64,000 nt of DNA from Myxococcales bacterium. GTDB taxonomy: Bacteria > Myxococcota > Myxococcia > Myxococcales > Anaeromyxobacteraceae. The position numbers and the translations under genes are program-made. Positions 9,851 through 25,561 of the stretch are shown here, piece after piece. The notes beneath the pieces are model-generated. The model was given only the letters and a program-made list of their open reading frames with translations. It ran no database searches and was not told the origin of the DNA. The stretch spans positions 1-64,000 of the forward strand of contig JAJZQX010000017.1 of NCBI GenBank assembly GCA_021806645.1, read 5' to 3'. Positions within the stretch are counted from its first letter, which is position 1, and each line of letters opens with the position of its first letter.

Positions 9851-11964
9851 GGTCCGCCGGCCCCCGGCGCGCGGGCGTCCAATTCGGCGCGGGTCAGCTC
9901 GCGCACGCCGTCGCCGTCGGAGGTGAGGAAGAAGAGCTCCTTCTCCGGGGTGCGACGCGCGGAGAAGCTGATGTCGCCGGTGGCTCCCTTGAAGCCCTTC
10001 ACGGCGGCCAGCCCCTCGCGCAGCGCCTCGCGCGTCAGCACCCGCCCCTGCTCGATCACCTGCCGCGCCATCTTCACGGCGTCATGGGCGCTGGCCTCGA
10101 GGATGGTCGGGTCGGTCCCGAACTTCTTCCGGTAGGCCTCGGTGAACTTCCGCGTCTCGGGCCGCGTCGAGCCGGCGTAGAAGCCGTCCACGTAGACGGC
10201 GCAGCGGACGTGGCGCCCGGCCCCGCCCGGCCCGTCCTCGAAGAGCGAGGGATCCCCGCCCCAGCCGTTGCCACCGAGCAGCTGCACCACGTGCGGCTCC
10301 CTCCTCGGCCCGTGCCTGTCGCCGTTCCGCTTCTCGTTCCGCTCCTTGTTCCGCTCGATCCGCTCCAGCTCCCGGGGATGGCAGGTGGCGGTGAGCACGT
10401 CCTCCACCGCCAGCGCCGGCGCGATCAGCTTCACGTTGCGGGCGAAGTCGGCCACCAGCACGGCGTCGAAGTCGGTGACCGGCTCCAGGTCGTCCCGCGC
10501 CTTCTCCAGGGCCTTGCGCCGCCGGAACGGGTCGGCCTCGCGCGCCGCGATCTCCTTGGAGCGCTCCACGAACTCCGGCCGCTCCTTGACGAAGAGCTTC
10601 CCGATCATCGACTTCACCAGCGGCGTGAAGGTGGTCTGGTCGATGGGGTAGGTCTCGGCGGCCCGCACCTCGCCGCCCCGGGCCTCGACCTCGTCCCAGA
10701 AGGCGTCGGCCAGCTCGGTCCCGTAGGGCACCTGCGGGTACATGATGGCGAACCGCCTCAGGCCTCGCTTGCCCATGAAGACGTCGGCCAGCGCCTTGGC
10801 CTGGGCGCCGGCGGTGAGCATGTTCTGGAAGACGTGCGGTCCGGCGTCGGTGACGTTCTCCTGCCTGGAGAGCGAGATGAAGGGGAGCTGCAGCTCCTCG
10901 GCGGTGGCGGCCGCCCGCTCCGCCTCGCCGCTGCTCACCCCCCCCACGACGAGGATGGCCTGCTCGTCGAGCGCCAGCTGCTCGATGGCCGCCGCGGCGC
11001 CGTCCGGCTCACCACGGGTGTCGCGCACCACCACCGTGAAGCCCGAGCCCTCCGGGAGGGCGAGCGCGATACCCTGCAGGATGACCTCGCCCCAGCGCTT
11101 GAACTGGCCGCTGAGCGGCACCGCCACGCCGATCACGTTCGGCTTCACCGCACCCAGCCGCCCGATCCGGTCCAGCACGGCGCGGGCGTCGGCCGCCCAC
11201 TGCGAATCGGGCCAGGCGGCCACCAACTCCCTCGCCTCCCGCTCGGCTCCCGCGTAGTCGCGCAGGTGGAGCTGGATGCGGGTCAGCTTCATGGCCACCG
11301 CGGCCAGCGCCGGCGAGCCGGCCGGCAGGGTCTCGCGCAGCGTGCGCAGCTCCTCCTGCGTGAACCGGGCGTCGATGGCGTCGGTGGCCCGGGTCAGCGC
11401 CTCGGTCCGCCCGGTGCCGGTGGCCTGCGCCGCCACGGTGCTCCACCAGCGGACCGCGTCCGCCCAGAGCCCCGCCGCCTCCGCTCCCGCGGCGGCGGCG
11501 CGCGCCGCCGCCGGCCGATCGGTCGGGGGCAGCCGCGGGTAGATCGAGGTGAGGGTCGCCAGCCCGTCGCGGAACCGCCCCTGGCCGAGATCGAGCAGCG
11601 CCAGGTCGTACTTGGCCTGCGTGGCGCCGGGGTAGAGCGGGTAGTCCACCAGCAGCCGCCCGAGCGCCGACGCCGCGCGCGGCAGGTCGCCGGCGCCCCA
11701 CCAGACCCGGGCCGCCTCGTGGAGCAGCTCGGCCGAGGTGGGGAGGCCCGGGTACCGGGCGGCCAGCGCCTCCAGCCGGGCCGCCCGCTCGGCCGGGGGC
11801 CGCCGGGCGGCGGCGGCTCGCTCGGCGGCCAGCTCGTCCCGGACCAGCAGCTCGGCCTGGTCCACCGGCAGCTCCTGTCCGCGCACCAGCACGCGCTGGG
11901 GAGCGCACGCGGCCAGCGCCAGCGGCACCAGCAGGAGGGCGAGTCGGAGGTTGGGGGCGCGCAT
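9847..11964 (-). CDS. Lipoprotein with TPR-like N terminus and periplasmic-binding domain (LppC/LpoA-like)
   Basis: 705 residues from ATG 11964, which gives a lipoprotein signal 'LVPLALAAC' with Cys20. Residues about 60-300 form an Ala-rich helical-repeat region of the TPR type ('YPGLPTSAELLHEAARVW', 'YPLYPGATQAKYDLALLDL'). From 'VIGVAVPLSGQFKRWGEVIL' onward it is a type 1 periplasmic-binding fold of the branched-chain amino acid receptor class. This combination matches penicillin-binding protein activators of the LpoA/YraM kind, but also orphan ABC receptors in deltaproteobacteria. A charged insert 'ERIERNKERNEKRNGDRHG' near residue 540 is unusual. It lies 11 nt after the dnaJ stop. Confidence 0.75.
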
Positions 11965-11975
11965 CGCCCGAGGTT

Positions 11976-13112
11976 CTAGCGCTTTTTCTTCGCGTCCCGC
12001 CACAGTTCCGCCGCCTTCTCCCAGAATGTGTGGCCGCGCGGATGGGTCTCCTGGCCGGACAGCTCGGCGAACTTCTCGAGCAGCTCGCGCTGCGCGCCGG
12101 TCAGGTGGGTCGGCGTCTCGACGAAGACCACGACGTGCTGGTCGCCGCGGCCACCCCCGTTGAGCCCCGGAACCCCCTTGCCCTTCACCCTGAGCGTGGC
12201 GCCGGCCTGCGTGCCGGCCGGGATCTTCAGCTTGTGCGGGCCGTCCAGGGTCGGCACCTCGATGGTGGCCCCCAGCGCCGCCTGCGCGAAGGAGACCGGC
12301 ACCTCGCAGACGATCTCTGTCCCCTCGCGCCGGAAGAGCTGGTGCTCCTTGACCTGGATGACCACGTAGAGGTCGCCGGCCTGGCCGCCTGGCGCCGGCG
12401 GCGGGCCGCCGTCGCCGCTCGAGCGGACGCGGGTGCCGGTGTCCACCCCGGGGGGGATGGCCACCTCGACGTCCACCTCGTCGCGGATGGCGCCGGCGCC
12501 GGCGCAGGCCGGGCACTTCTCGACGATGACCCGGCCGGCCCCATGGCAGTGGTGGCAGGTGCGGGCCATGGCGAAGAAGCCCTGCGTGAGCCGGACCTCG
12601 CCGGTGCCGCCACAGGTGGGGCAGGTCCTGGGAGAGGTCCCCGCCCTGGCGCCGCTGCCGTGGCACGGCTCGCACGGCTTCGGGCGCGGGATGCGCAGCC
12701 TCCTGGTCACGCCGAAGGCCGCCTCCTCCAGCGTGAGCTCGAGGTGGTAGCGGTAGTCCTCGCCGCGGGCCCGCTGCCGCGTCCGCCGCCCGCCGCCCCC
12801 GCCGAACACCTCGCCGAAGATGTCACCGAAGATGTCGTTGATCGAGGCGGCGCCCATGCCGAAGCCGAAGGGATCGCTCCCCGCCGCGGCGCCGCCGGCG
12901 TGGCCGAACCGGTCGTAGCGGGCCCGCTTCTCGTCGTCGGAGAGGACGGCGTAGGCCTCGGAGAGCTCCTTGAACCGCTCCTCGGAAGCCGTGTCACCCT
13001 GGTTCTTGTCGGGGTGATACTGGTGGGCCAGCTTGCGGTAGGCGCTCTTGAGCGCGGCCCCGTCGGCGTCGCGGGGGACGCCCAGCACCTCGTAGTAGTC
13101 GCGCTTCTCCAA
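11976..13112 (-). CDS. dnaJ: Chaperone DnaJ (Hsp40)
   Basis: 378 residues, the co-chaperone that delivers substrates to DnaK and stimulates its ATPase. The J domain occupies residues 1-70 with the HPD motif at 33-35. A Gly/Phe-rich linker follows. The central zinc-binding domain has four repeats: CEPCHGSG, CPTCGGTG, CHHCHGAG and CPACAGAG. The C-terminal substrate-binding domain ends in a basic tail. The start is TTG at 13112, giving 'MEKRDYYEVLG', the normal family start, with an AAGGG-like ribosome site about 10 nt upstream. It follows dnaK by 91 nt. Confidence 0.96.
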   Translation of the reverse strand: MEKRDYYEVLGVPRDADGAALKSAYRKLAHQYHPDKNQGDTASEERFKELSEAYAVLSDDEKRARYDRFGHAGGAAAGSDPFGFGMGAASINDIFGDIFGEVFGGGGGRRTRQRARGEDYRYHLELTLEEAAFGVTRRLRIPRPKPCEPCHGSGARAGTSPRTCPTCGGTGEVRLTQGFFAMARTCHHCHGAGRVIVEKCPACAGAGAIRDEVDVEVAIPPGVDTGTRVRSSGDGGPPPAPGGQAGDLYVVIQVKEHQLFRREGTEIVCEVPVSFAQAALGATIEVPTLDGPHKLKIPAGTQAGATLRVKGKGVPGLNGGGRGDQHVVVFVETPTHLTGAQRELLEKFAELSGQETHPRGHTFWEKAAELWRDAKKKR

Positions 13113-13203
13113 TTGTGATCAGCCCTTCAAGTCGTGGGGGTCCGGGTGCGCCCGGCCGTAACGTAACGCCGGACCTGGCGCTGGCAAGCGGCCTGGCCGC
13201 CGC

Positions 13204-15026
<1,823 letters not shown>

Positions 15027-15030
<4 letters not shown>

Positions 15031-15710
15031 GTGTCGTCCACCCCGCCCTCGGCCCCGGGCGGCGCCACCGCCACGCCGACCATGGCCGGGCGGATGAGCC
15101 GCTCGTGCAGCGTGAAGCCGCGGGCGTGCTCGAGCACCACCGTGCCCGGCGCCACCTCGGCGGAGGGCACCTGCATGAGCGCCTCGTGCCGGGCCGGATC
15201 GAAGGTGGTCCCCATGGCGCTGAAGCTCTGCACGCCGTAACGGGAGAGCGCCTGCTCGAAGGACGATCTCACCAGCTTCACGCCGGCCACCAGCGGATCG
15301 TCCGCGGCGGCCGCGGCCAGGGCGCGATCCAGGTTGTCGATCACCGGGAGGAGGTCCTTGACCAGCTTCTCGACCCCGAACTTCTGGACCTCGTCGCGCT
15401 CCCGCTGCGCCCGCTTCCGGTAGTTCTCGAGGTCGGCCACCGAGCGCACCCAGCGGTCATGGGCCTCCTCCAGCTTCTTCTGCGTCTCCCGGCCGATCGA
15501 CTGGGAGAGCTCGAGCTGGGCCTTCAGCGACTGGACCTCGCCTCCCGGCTCGGCCCCGGGATCGGCCGGCACCCCGGCCTCCACCTCGCCCGGCGCCTCG
15601 CCCTCGCCGCCGGGATGGCCGGTGACCCGCTCGACAGATCGCAGGGCCTCCTCCACGGCGTCGGTGGGGATGTCGGCCTTGAAACTGCCCTTGCGGTGTC
15701 GATCGGCCAT
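15027..15710 (-). CDS. grpE: Nucleotide exchange factor GrpE
   Basis: 227 residues. It releases ADP from DnaK. An acidic/Gly-rich N-terminal 70 residues precede a long coiled coil ('[20 protein letters not shown]', '[18 protein letters not shown]') and the C-terminal beta wing with '[10 protein letters not shown]'. The motif 'DLENYRKRA' is the GrpE signature. It starts 7 nt after the hrcA stop and overlaps dnaK by 4 nt. Confidence 0.95.
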
Positions 15711-15717
15711 TTCCCAA

Positions 15718-16803
15718 TTATTCCATAGGGCCGGAGAAGAGCGCCAGCGCCCGCGAGAGTTCCCGGGCCGTCAGGTCCACCAGCGGGATGACCCGCGCGT
15801 AGTTCATCCGGGTCGGCCCGACCACCGCCAGGGTCCCCAGGACACGCCCGCCCACGCCGTAGGGGGCGGCCACCATCGAGACGTCCGGCACGGTGGCGAA
15901 CTCGCTCTCGGCGCCGATGAAGATCTGCACCTCCTGCGAGCGCAAGACCCGGTCGAGCACCCGGAGGATCCGGTCCTTCTCGGCGAAGGCCTTGAGCAGC
16001 GCCCGCGCCTTCTGCACGTCGGCGAACTCCGGGGCGTCGAGGAAGCTGGCCTCGCCGTCCACCAGCACCCGCTCCCGCTCGTCGGCGGGCGGCGCCGAGA
16101 AGGCCTCCTCGGCCAGCCGGAGCGCCTTCTGCATCAGCCCCTGCAGCGCCGAGTGGTCGTCGCGCATGTCCTCGAGGATGCGGATCCGCAGCGAGTCGAG
16201 GGTGGTGGCCGCCTGGCCGGCGCGGGCGATGCGCTCGTTCAGGTAGACGGCCGCCCGCTCCAGCTCGGCGGCGTCCACCTGGAACTCGAGCTGGACCAGC
16301 TTGTTGGTGACGATCCCGGCCTCGGAGACGAAGACCGCCAGCACCCGGTCCTCCCGCAGCCGCACGAACTCGAGCTGGCGCACCGGGTCCACCTTGGGGC
16401 GCGGGGTGGTCACCACGCCGGCGTGATGTGACAGCGAGTGAAGCAGGTCGGCGGTCCCCTCCAGCAGCCTGGAGACGTCGGGCGCGTCGGTGGTGAGGCT
16501 GGTGATCCGATCGCGGTCGGCCGGCGAGGGCGGGCGGATCTTGAGGAGCGTGTCCACGTAGAGCCGGTAGCCGCGCGCGGTGGGGATGCGCCCCGAGGAG
16601 GCGTGCGGCTTCTCCAGGAAGCCGAGCGCCTCGAGGTCGCTCATGACGCTGCGGATGGTGGCCGGCGAGGCGTCGAGCTCGTGGCGGTGGAGCAGCGGCC
16701 CGGAGGCGACCGGCTCTCCGGTCTGGATGTAGTCCTGGACCAGCGCCCGCAGGACCTCGCGCTCGCGCCTGTCCAGCTCGCCGCCCGGGCCCGGCACGAT
16801 CAA
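15718..16803 (-). CDS. hrcA: Heat-inducible transcription repressor HrcA
   Basis: 361-residue repressor that binds CIRCE operators in front of chaperone genes. The N-terminal winged helix contains '[20 protein letters not shown]', '[20 protein letters not shown]' and '[16 protein letters not shown]', all typical of HrcA. The GAF-like dimerisation region follows. The start is TTG 16803, whose TTGA overlaps the upstream stop; GTG 6 nt downstream is an alternative. It leads the chaperone block, but I could not find a CIRCE repeat near this operon. Confidence 0.95.
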   Translation of the reverse strand: MIVPGPGGELDRREREVLRALVQDYIQTGEPVASGPLLHRHELDASPATIRSVMSDLEALGFLEKPHASSGRIPTARGYRLYVDTLLKIRPPSPADRDRITSLTTDAPDVSRLLEGTADLLHSLSHHAGVVTTPRPKVDPVRQLEFVRLREDRVLAVFVSEAGIVTNKLVQLEFQVDAAELERAAVYLNERIARAGQAATTLDSLRIRILEDMRDDHSALQGLMQKALRLAEEAFSAPPADERERVLVDGEASFLDAPEFADVQKARALLKAFAEKDRILRVLDRVLRSQEVQIFIGAESEFATVPDVSMVAAPYGVGGRVLGTLAVVGPTRMNYARVIPLVDLTARELSRALALFSGPME

Positions 16804-17567
16804 GGCCCGGCGAGGTGCCGCTGCGCCTGGCTGGCCAGCGCCGGGAACCGGCCCTGGGCCAGCTCGCGCCAGGCGGCGGCCGCCGCCACGGTGTCGCCGG
16901 CCTGGTCGGCCAGCAGGGCGTCGAGGTGGCGGCGCCCCTCGCGGAACGGGAAGGCGAAGCCGGCGCGGGCCGTGCCGTCGTCGAGCCGGAGCGCCTCGCG
17001 CAGCGCGGTCCGGGCGGCGGACCAGTCGCCGCGAGAGTCGGCCAGCAGCGCCAGCGCATAGAGCGGTTCGGGGCGGGCGAGATCGAGGCCGCTGGCCGTC
17101 TCCAGGTAGGCCTGCGCGGCGGTGGCGTGCCCCTCGACGGCGTAGAGCGCGCCGAGGTTGAGCAGCGCCGCCTGCTGCTGGCGCGGGCTGCCGCTGGCCA
17201 CCACCTCGTCGAGCAGCCTTCTCGCCGCGTCCACGTGACCATCGAGGAAGTAACCGACGGCCAGGTCGTTGAGCGCGGCCAGCTGATCGGGGTCGCTGGC
17301 CAGTGCAGCCTCGTAGGAAGCGCGGGCTCCCGCCAGGTCACCGGCGAGGAGGAGCGCGGCCCCGGCCGTGCTGGGCGCGGCCAGCGCGGCCAGCGCCGGC
17401 GACGACTCCTCGCGGATGGCGAGCCGGGACGGATCGGCGGCGCCACCGCAGGCGGCCAGCGCCAGCAGCGCGACCAGCGGGAGCTTTCCCAGTTTTGTCG
17501 GCCAGTTGCGCAACGAGTCCTCGGGGCGGGATGCGGCGCCGACCGGGAGGATAGTCATGGTCCCCAT
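16800..17567 (-). CDS. TPR-containing lipoprotein
   Basis: 255 residues if started at ATG 17567. ATG 17558 and TTG 17513 are alternatives; TTG 17513 would place the lipoprotein signal '[12 protein letters not shown]' right at the N terminus with a GAGGA ribosome site. Behind the lipobox Cys come repeats '[41 protein letters not shown]' in TPR register up to about residue 200. It probably scaffolds an envelope complex. It directly precedes hrcA with a TTGA overlap, so it is probably co-transcribed with the chaperone genes. No specific function is assigned. Confidence 0.7.
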   Translation of the reverse strand: MGTMTILPVGAASRPEDSLRNWPTKLGKLPLVALLALAACGGAADPSRLAIREESSPALAALAAPSTAGAALLLAGDLAGARASYEAALASDPDQLAALNDLAVGYFLDGHVDAARRLLDEVVASGSPRQQQAALLNLGALYAVEGHATAAQAYLETASGLDLARPEPLYALALLADSRGDWSAARTALREALRLDDGTARAGFAFPFREGRRHLDALLADQAGDTVAAAAAWRELAQGRFPALASQAQRHLAGP

Positions 17568-17666
17568 TCGGATCAAGGAAGGCGGCGCTTTCGGCCCCCT
17601 CGACCGGGCTGGAGGACCGGCCGCCGCGCCGTGATATGGAGTGGCGCGCCGCCGAACGCTCCATCG

Positions 17667-21332
<3,666 letters not shown>

Positions 21333-21505
21333 TCGGCGGGGGCCCGGGCGGGGCGCCGGCTTCGCTTGATCCCTCCGTCATTCCGTGGTCTTTTCCGGCC
21401 CTCGATCCCGGTTGCGGGCCGTGGTTGCGGGGGAAGATCTTCCCCGACCCGCGCGTTGAACGTCAACGGCCCCGTCCGCCGTCCACAAGAAGGAGCGTCA
21501 AGCCC
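21333..21505. other. Intergenic region between mfd and the first PPIase gene
   Basis: 173 bases. The 3' end holds a good ribosome site AAGGAG at 21489-21494, 11 nt before the ATG at 21506. No clear promoter or terminator hairpin is visible. Confidence 0.4.
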
Positions 21506-22513
21506 ATGGTCCGTCGAATCCTGCTGGTCACCGTCGCCGCGGCCCTGGCCGCCTGCGGAAGCTCCGGCCCGAACAAGAGCGGCCCCGCCGTCGCTTCCGG
21601 CAAGGGCATCACCATCACCGCCGCCGAGTTCAAGGCCCGCCTCGACGAGCAGTCTCCCTTCATCCGCGCCCGCTACTCGACGCTGGAGCGGAAGAAGGAG
21701 TTCCTCGACAACCTGATCCGCTTCGAGGTGCTCGCCAAGGAGGCGGAGCGCCAGGGGCTCGACAAGGACCCCGACGTGCAGCTGACGCTCCGGAAGATCA
21801 TGGTCCAGCGGCTGGTCCAGAAGTCCTTCCAGGGCCCGGCCGCCCAGGTGGAGCCGCCCGAGGCCGAGCTGCGGACGTACTACGACGAGCACAAGGACGA
21901 GTTCAACCGCCCGAGGAAGGTGCGCGTCGCCGCCATCATCTTCAACGCGCCGGCCGGCTCGCCGGATCGGGCCAAGAAGCTCGCGGCCGCCAGGAAGGCG
22001 CTGGCCAAGGTGAAGGCCACCGAGAAGAAGAACCCGATGGTCTTCCAGCAGACGGTCGCCGAGTTCTCCGAGGACCCCTCCAGCAAGGGCGCCTCCGGCG
22101 ACCTCGGCTTCAAGTCGGCGGACGAGCTGGAGAAGAGCTTCGGCACGGAGTTCGCGCGGGCGGCCTTCGCGCTCAAGCCCGGTGAGGTCTCCGGCGTGAT
22201 CGAGGGGGCGCAGGGCGTCTACCTGGTCCGCGTGGCCGGCGCGCAGGAGGAGCTGAGCCGCGCCTTCGACCAGGTCAAGGCCCAGATCGGCCAGAAGCTG
22301 ATCCGCGAGCGGCGCACCAGGGACTTCGACGAGCTGGTGAAGCGGCTCCGCGACGACGCCAAGGTCACGGTGGACGAGAAGGCGCTCGAGGCCGTCGCCA
22401 TCGCCACCCCGCCGCCCGGCATGCCCGGCATGCCCGGGATGCCCGGGATGCCCGGCCGGCCCATGACGATGCCGGCCCCGGCCGCGCCGTCGCCCGCCCC
22501 GCCCACCAAGTAG
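21506..22513 (+). CDS. Parvulin-type PPIase lipoprotein
   Basis: 335 residues. The lipobox 'AAALAAC' puts the lipidated Cys at position 17. A SurA-N-like helical region (about 30-130) precedes a PpiC rotamase domain (about 130-280) that includes 'VRVAAIIFNAP' and 'FSEDPSSKGASGDLGF'. The C terminus carries tandem 'PGM' tripeptides (PGMPGMPGMPGMPG) and a Pro/Ala tail. It is expected to fold or chaperone outer-membrane proteins in the periplasm. It is the first of three adjacent paralogues; its TAG stop shares its G with the next GTG start. Confidence 0.85.
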   Translation: MVRRILLVTVAAALAACGSSGPNKSGPAVASGKGITITAAEFKARLDEQSPFIRARYSTLERKKEFLDNLIRFEVLAKEAERQGLDKDPDVQLTLRKIMVQRLVQKSFQGPAAQVEPPEAELRTYYDEHKDEFNRPRKVRVAAIIFNAPAGSPDRAKKLAAARKALAKVKATEKKNPMVFQQTVAEFSEDPSSKGASGDLGFKSADELEKSFGTEFARAAFALKPGEVSGVIEGAQGVYLVRVAGAQEELSRAFDQVKAQIGQKLIRERRTRDFDELVKRLRDDAKVTVDEKALEAVAIATPPPGMPGMPGMPGMPGRPMTMPAPAAPSPAPPTK

Positions 22514-23469
22514 TGCGCCGGCCCGGAACGCTCGGCCTCCTGGCCCTCGTCGCCTTCGCGGCCGCCGCCTGCGGCCGCTGCGGAGGTGGCTCGGCCCCGG
22601 TGGCCGGGGCCGGCCCGCGCCCGGTGGCGGTGGTGAACGGCGAGCCGATCATGGCCGAGGCCCTGGCCCGCGAGCTGCGCCAGATCCGCGCCGGCGGCGA
22701 CGGGGAACCGGTCACCGCGCCGCTCCGCAAGCGGGTGCTCGACGACCTCGTCGATCGGGCGCTCCTGCTCCAGCAGGCGCGCGCCCGCTCCATCGCCATC
22801 GACCAGGACCAGGTGGAGAGGGCCTTCCTGCGCGTTCGCGGCGAGTACCCCGGCACCTACTTCGACGACCTGCTGGCGCGCGAGCGCTTGAGCCAGGCCG
22901 AGCTCAAGGCGCGCTTGAAGGAGCAGCTCACGGTGGAGCGGCTCTTCCACGACGAGGTCTTCCCGCGGGTGCTGATCCCGCCGGGCGACGTGGAGAAGTG
23001 GTACGCCGACCATCCGGCCGACTTCAGCGAGCCGGAGCGGGTCCGCGTGCTGCAGGTGGTGGTCTCGAACCGCGACGAGGCCGTCACGCTGCGCGACAAG
23101 CTGCGCCGCGACCCGTCCAGGTTCGCCGAGGTGGCCCGCGCCAGCTCGATCGCCCCGGAAGGCAAGAACGGCGGCGAGCTGGGCTGGATCGGGCGCGGCA
23201 CCGGCTTCCCCGAGGTATTCGACGTCTGCTTCTCCCTCCCCGTCAACTACGTGTCCGACGTGGTCCCCTCGCCCTACGGTTACCATGTCTTCCGCGTCGT
23301 CGAGCGCAAGGCCGCCAGCAAGCGCACGCTCGACCAGGCGCGCGGCGAGATCACCGAGCGGCTGCTCCGCGACCGCCGGGCGCTCGCCCAGGAGGAGTAC
23401 CTGGCCGCCCTCCGCGCCCGCGCCACCACCCAGATCGACGAGGCGGCCCTCGCCGCGGTGAACCCGTGA
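22513..23469 (+). CDS. Parvulin-type PPIase lipoprotein (second paralogue)
   Basis: 318 residues starting at GTG 22513 in a TAGTG overlap with the previous stop. The lipoprotein signal is 'LVAFAAAAC' with Cys20. The N-terminal helical domain begins 'VAVVNGEPIMAEALARELRQ', a SurA/PrsA motif. The PpiC domain (about 165-265) contains 'VRVLQVVVSNRDEA' and 'GGELGWIGRGTGFPEVFDV'. It is a likely outer-membrane biogenesis chaperone and is translated in series with its neighbours. Confidence 0.88.
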   Translation: MRRPGTLGLLALVAFAAAACGRCGGGSAPVAGAGPRPVAVVNGEPIMAEALARELRQIRAGGDGEPVTAPLRKRVLDDLVDRALLLQQARARSIAIDQDQVERAFLRVRGEYPGTYFDDLLARERLSQAELKARLKEQLTVERLFHDEVFPRVLIPPGDVEKWYADHPADFSEPERVRVLQVVVSNRDEAVTLRDKLRRDPSRFAEVARASSIAPEGKNGGELGWIGRGTGFPEVFDVCFSLPVNYVSDVVPSPYGYHVFRVVERKAASKRTLDQARGEITERLLRDRRALAQEEYLAALRARATTQIDEAALAAVNP

Positions 23470-24485
23470 CCCTGCTCCCGCTCTCGCTCCTCGCCCTCTC
23501 CCTCACCGCCGACCCAGCGGCTCCCGCCCCCACGCCCGCCCCGGCCCCAGCGGCCGAATCGGCCAGGCGGCTCGTCCTCAACCGGGTGGCGGCCACCGTC
23601 AACGGCGAGGTGGTGACGCTGCAGGAGCTGGAGCAGCGGGCCGGCGAGGAGTGGAGGCGGGCCAACCTCTCGCCGCCCGGGCCCGAGCGCGACCGGGCCG
23701 TGGCGCTGGCGCTGCGCCGCGCCTTCGAGCAGGTGCTGGCCGAGAAGCTCTTCCACGCCCAGGCGGTGGCGCTGCAGCTCGAGGTGACCGACGAGGAGGT
23801 CACCGCCGCCATCGAGGACATCAAGAAGCGGAACAACGCCGACGACAAGATGCTCGACCAGATGCTGGCCGAGCAGAACATCCCCCGGGCCACCTTTCGC
23901 GAGCAGATCCGCGGCCAGCTGGAGAGCTACAAGGTCCTCTCCGCCAAGGTCCGCGCCAAGGTGAAGGTGTCGGACGACGACGTGAAGAACTACTACCAGC
24001 AGCACCCGGGCGAGTTCACCGGCGAGGAGGAGCTGCACGTCCGCAGCATCTTCGTGCCGCTCCCCGAGAACGCCTCCGCCGGCGAGGTGAGCCGCGCCCA
24101 GGAGCAGGGCGAGAAGGCCCTGCAGCTCATCGCCGGCGGGGCGCCGTTCCCCGAGGTGGCCAAGGCCGTCTCCAAGGGGCCGGGCGCCGCCGAGGGTGGC
24201 GATCTCGGCTGGCTGCGGCGCGGCACCATGCAGCGCTCGCTGGAGGAGGTCGTCTTCGCCCTCAAGGACGGCCAGGTGAGCAAGCTGGTGCGGGCCGGCC
24301 CCGGCCTCCACCTCTTCAAGGTGGACGAGCGGCGCAACGGTGGCGGCAAGAGCTTCGACCAGGCCAAGGACGAGATCCGCGACCGGCTCAGCATGGAGCA
24401 GACGCAGGCCTACCGGGAGCAGTACCTGGGCGAGCTGAAGCGCGACGCGGTGATCGACGTCCGTATCGACGAGCTGAAGGAGTAG
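23466..24485 (+). CDS. SurA-like periplasmic peptidyl-prolyl isomerase
   Basis: 339 residues from GTG 23466, which overlaps the previous stop as GTGA; the frame remains open further upstream but is a shadow of the preceding gene. A short hydrophobic signal and Pro/Ala linker precede a SurA N-domain starting 'LNRVAATVNGEVVTLQELEQ'. One PpiC domain (about 185-285) contains 'LHVRSIFVPLPENA' and 'GGDLGWLRRGTMQRSLEEVVF'. E. coli SurA has two PpiC domains and about 430 residues; this has one. The following gene is pdxA, and surA-pdxA adjacency is known from enterobacteria. Confidence 0.88.
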   Translation: MTLLPLSLLALSLTADPAAPAPTPAPAPAAESARRLVLNRVAATVNGEVVTLQELEQRAGEEWRRANLSPPGPERDRAVALALRRAFEQVLAEKLFHAQAVALQLEVTDEEVTAAIEDIKKRNNADDKMLDQMLAEQNIPRATFREQIRGQLESYKVLSAKVRAKVKVSDDDVKNYYQQHPGEFTGEEELHVRSIFVPLPENASAGEVSRAQEQGEKALQLIAGGAPFPEVAKAVSKGPGAAEGGDLGWLRRGTMQRSLEEVVFALKDGQVSKLVRAGPGLHLFKVDERRNGGGKSFDQAKDEIRDRLSMEQTQAYREQYLGELKRDAVIDVRIDELKE

Positions 24486-24495
24486 CGGGGGCTCG

Positions 24496-25488
24496 ATGGC
24501 CCCGCGCCTCGCCATCAGCCTCGGCGATCCCTCCGGCATCGGCGCCGAGGTGACGGCCGCCGCGCTCGGCGCGCTGCGCGGCGAGGTCGAGCCGCTCCTC
24601 TTCGGCGATCCCGGCCTGCTCTCCCGCGGCCTGTCGGCCTTGCGGCTCCCGGTCATCGAGCCGGGCCAGCCGGTCCCGGACGGCGGCGCGCTGGTGGCGG
24701 TCACCCGGCTGCCGTCCTCGTCGCTCGAGGCGGGCCGCCCCTCGGCTCGCGGCGCCTCGGCCCAGCTCGCCTTCCTCACCGCAGCCTTCGACTCGGTCCG
24801 GAACGGCCAGGCCGCCGCGCTCTGCACCGCGCCGGTCTCCAAGGCGCAGGTGGCCCGCGTCCTGCCCGGCTTCGTGGGCCACACCGAGTGGCTGGAGGCC
24901 CGTTGCCAGGTGGGCCGCTCGGTGATGATGCTGGCCGGCCAGCGGCTCAAGGTGACGCTGGTGACCAACCACCGGCCGCTCTCGCGCGTCCGCCGGGCGC
25001 TGACGCCCGCGCTCATCGCCGAGACCATCGCCATCACCTGGCGGGCGCTGCGCGACGACCTGGGGGTGGCGCGCCCCCGGGTGGCGCTGGCGGCCTGGAA
25101 CCCGCACGCCGGCGAGGGCGGGCTGGTCGGCGACGAGGAGGCGACGCTGCTGGCCCCGGCCCTGAAGGCGGCCCGGCGGATCGGCACCCCGGCGCACGGC
25201 CCCTTCCCGGCCGACTCGGTCTTCTTCCGCGCCGCGCTCGGTGAGTTCGACGCGGTGGTGGCCCTCTACCACGACCAGGGGCTGATCCCGGTGAAGCTGC
25301 TCGACGCGGTGCTGGACGACGCGGCCGTCAACGTGACGCTGGGGCTCCCCATCGTCCGCACCAGCCCGGACCACGGCGTGGCCTACTCGCTGGCCGGCAC
25401 CGGGAAGGCCAACCCGGCCTCGATGATCGCGGCGCTGCGGCTGGCGGCGCGGATCGCAGGCGTGCGGGCGAAGGCGGGGCGGCGGTAG
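24496..25488 (+). CDS. pdxA: 4-hydroxythreonine-4-phosphate dehydrogenase PdxA
   Basis: 330 residues. PdxA oxidises 4-phosphohydroxy-L-threonine with NAD in the DXP-dependent pyridoxal phosphate pathway. Signatures are 'SLGDPSGIGAEV' at the N terminus, 'TAPVSKAQV', 'GHTEWLE' (metal/substrate His), 'WNPHAGEGG', 'LYHDQGLIPVK' and 'RTSPDHGVAY'. The metal-binding histidines of the family are all present. It begins 10 nt after the surA-like stop and ends the plus-strand block. Product is used, among others, by HemL encoded further along the window. Confidence 0.95.
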   Translation: MAPRLAISLGDPSGIGAEVTAAALGALRGEVEPLLFGDPGLLSRGLSALRLPVIEPGQPVPDGGALVAVTRLPSSSLEAGRPSARGASAQLAFLTAAFDSVRNGQAAALCTAPVSKAQVARVLPGFVGHTEWLEARCQVGRSVMMLAGQRLKVTLVTNHRPLSRVRRALTPALIAETIAITWRALRDDLGVARPRVALAAWNPHAGEGGLVGDEEATLLAPALKAARRIGTPAHGPFPADSVFFRAALGEFDAVVALYHDQGLIPVKLLDAVLDDAAVNVTLGLPIVRTSPDHGVAYSLAGTGKANPASMIAALRLAARIAGVRAKAGRR

Positions 25489-25561
25489 TCTCGCGCGGCG
25501 GAGTCGGCCCGGTATTTTCCTGAGGACGGCGCCGCGGCTCGATCCGGGACGCCGCCCGCCC

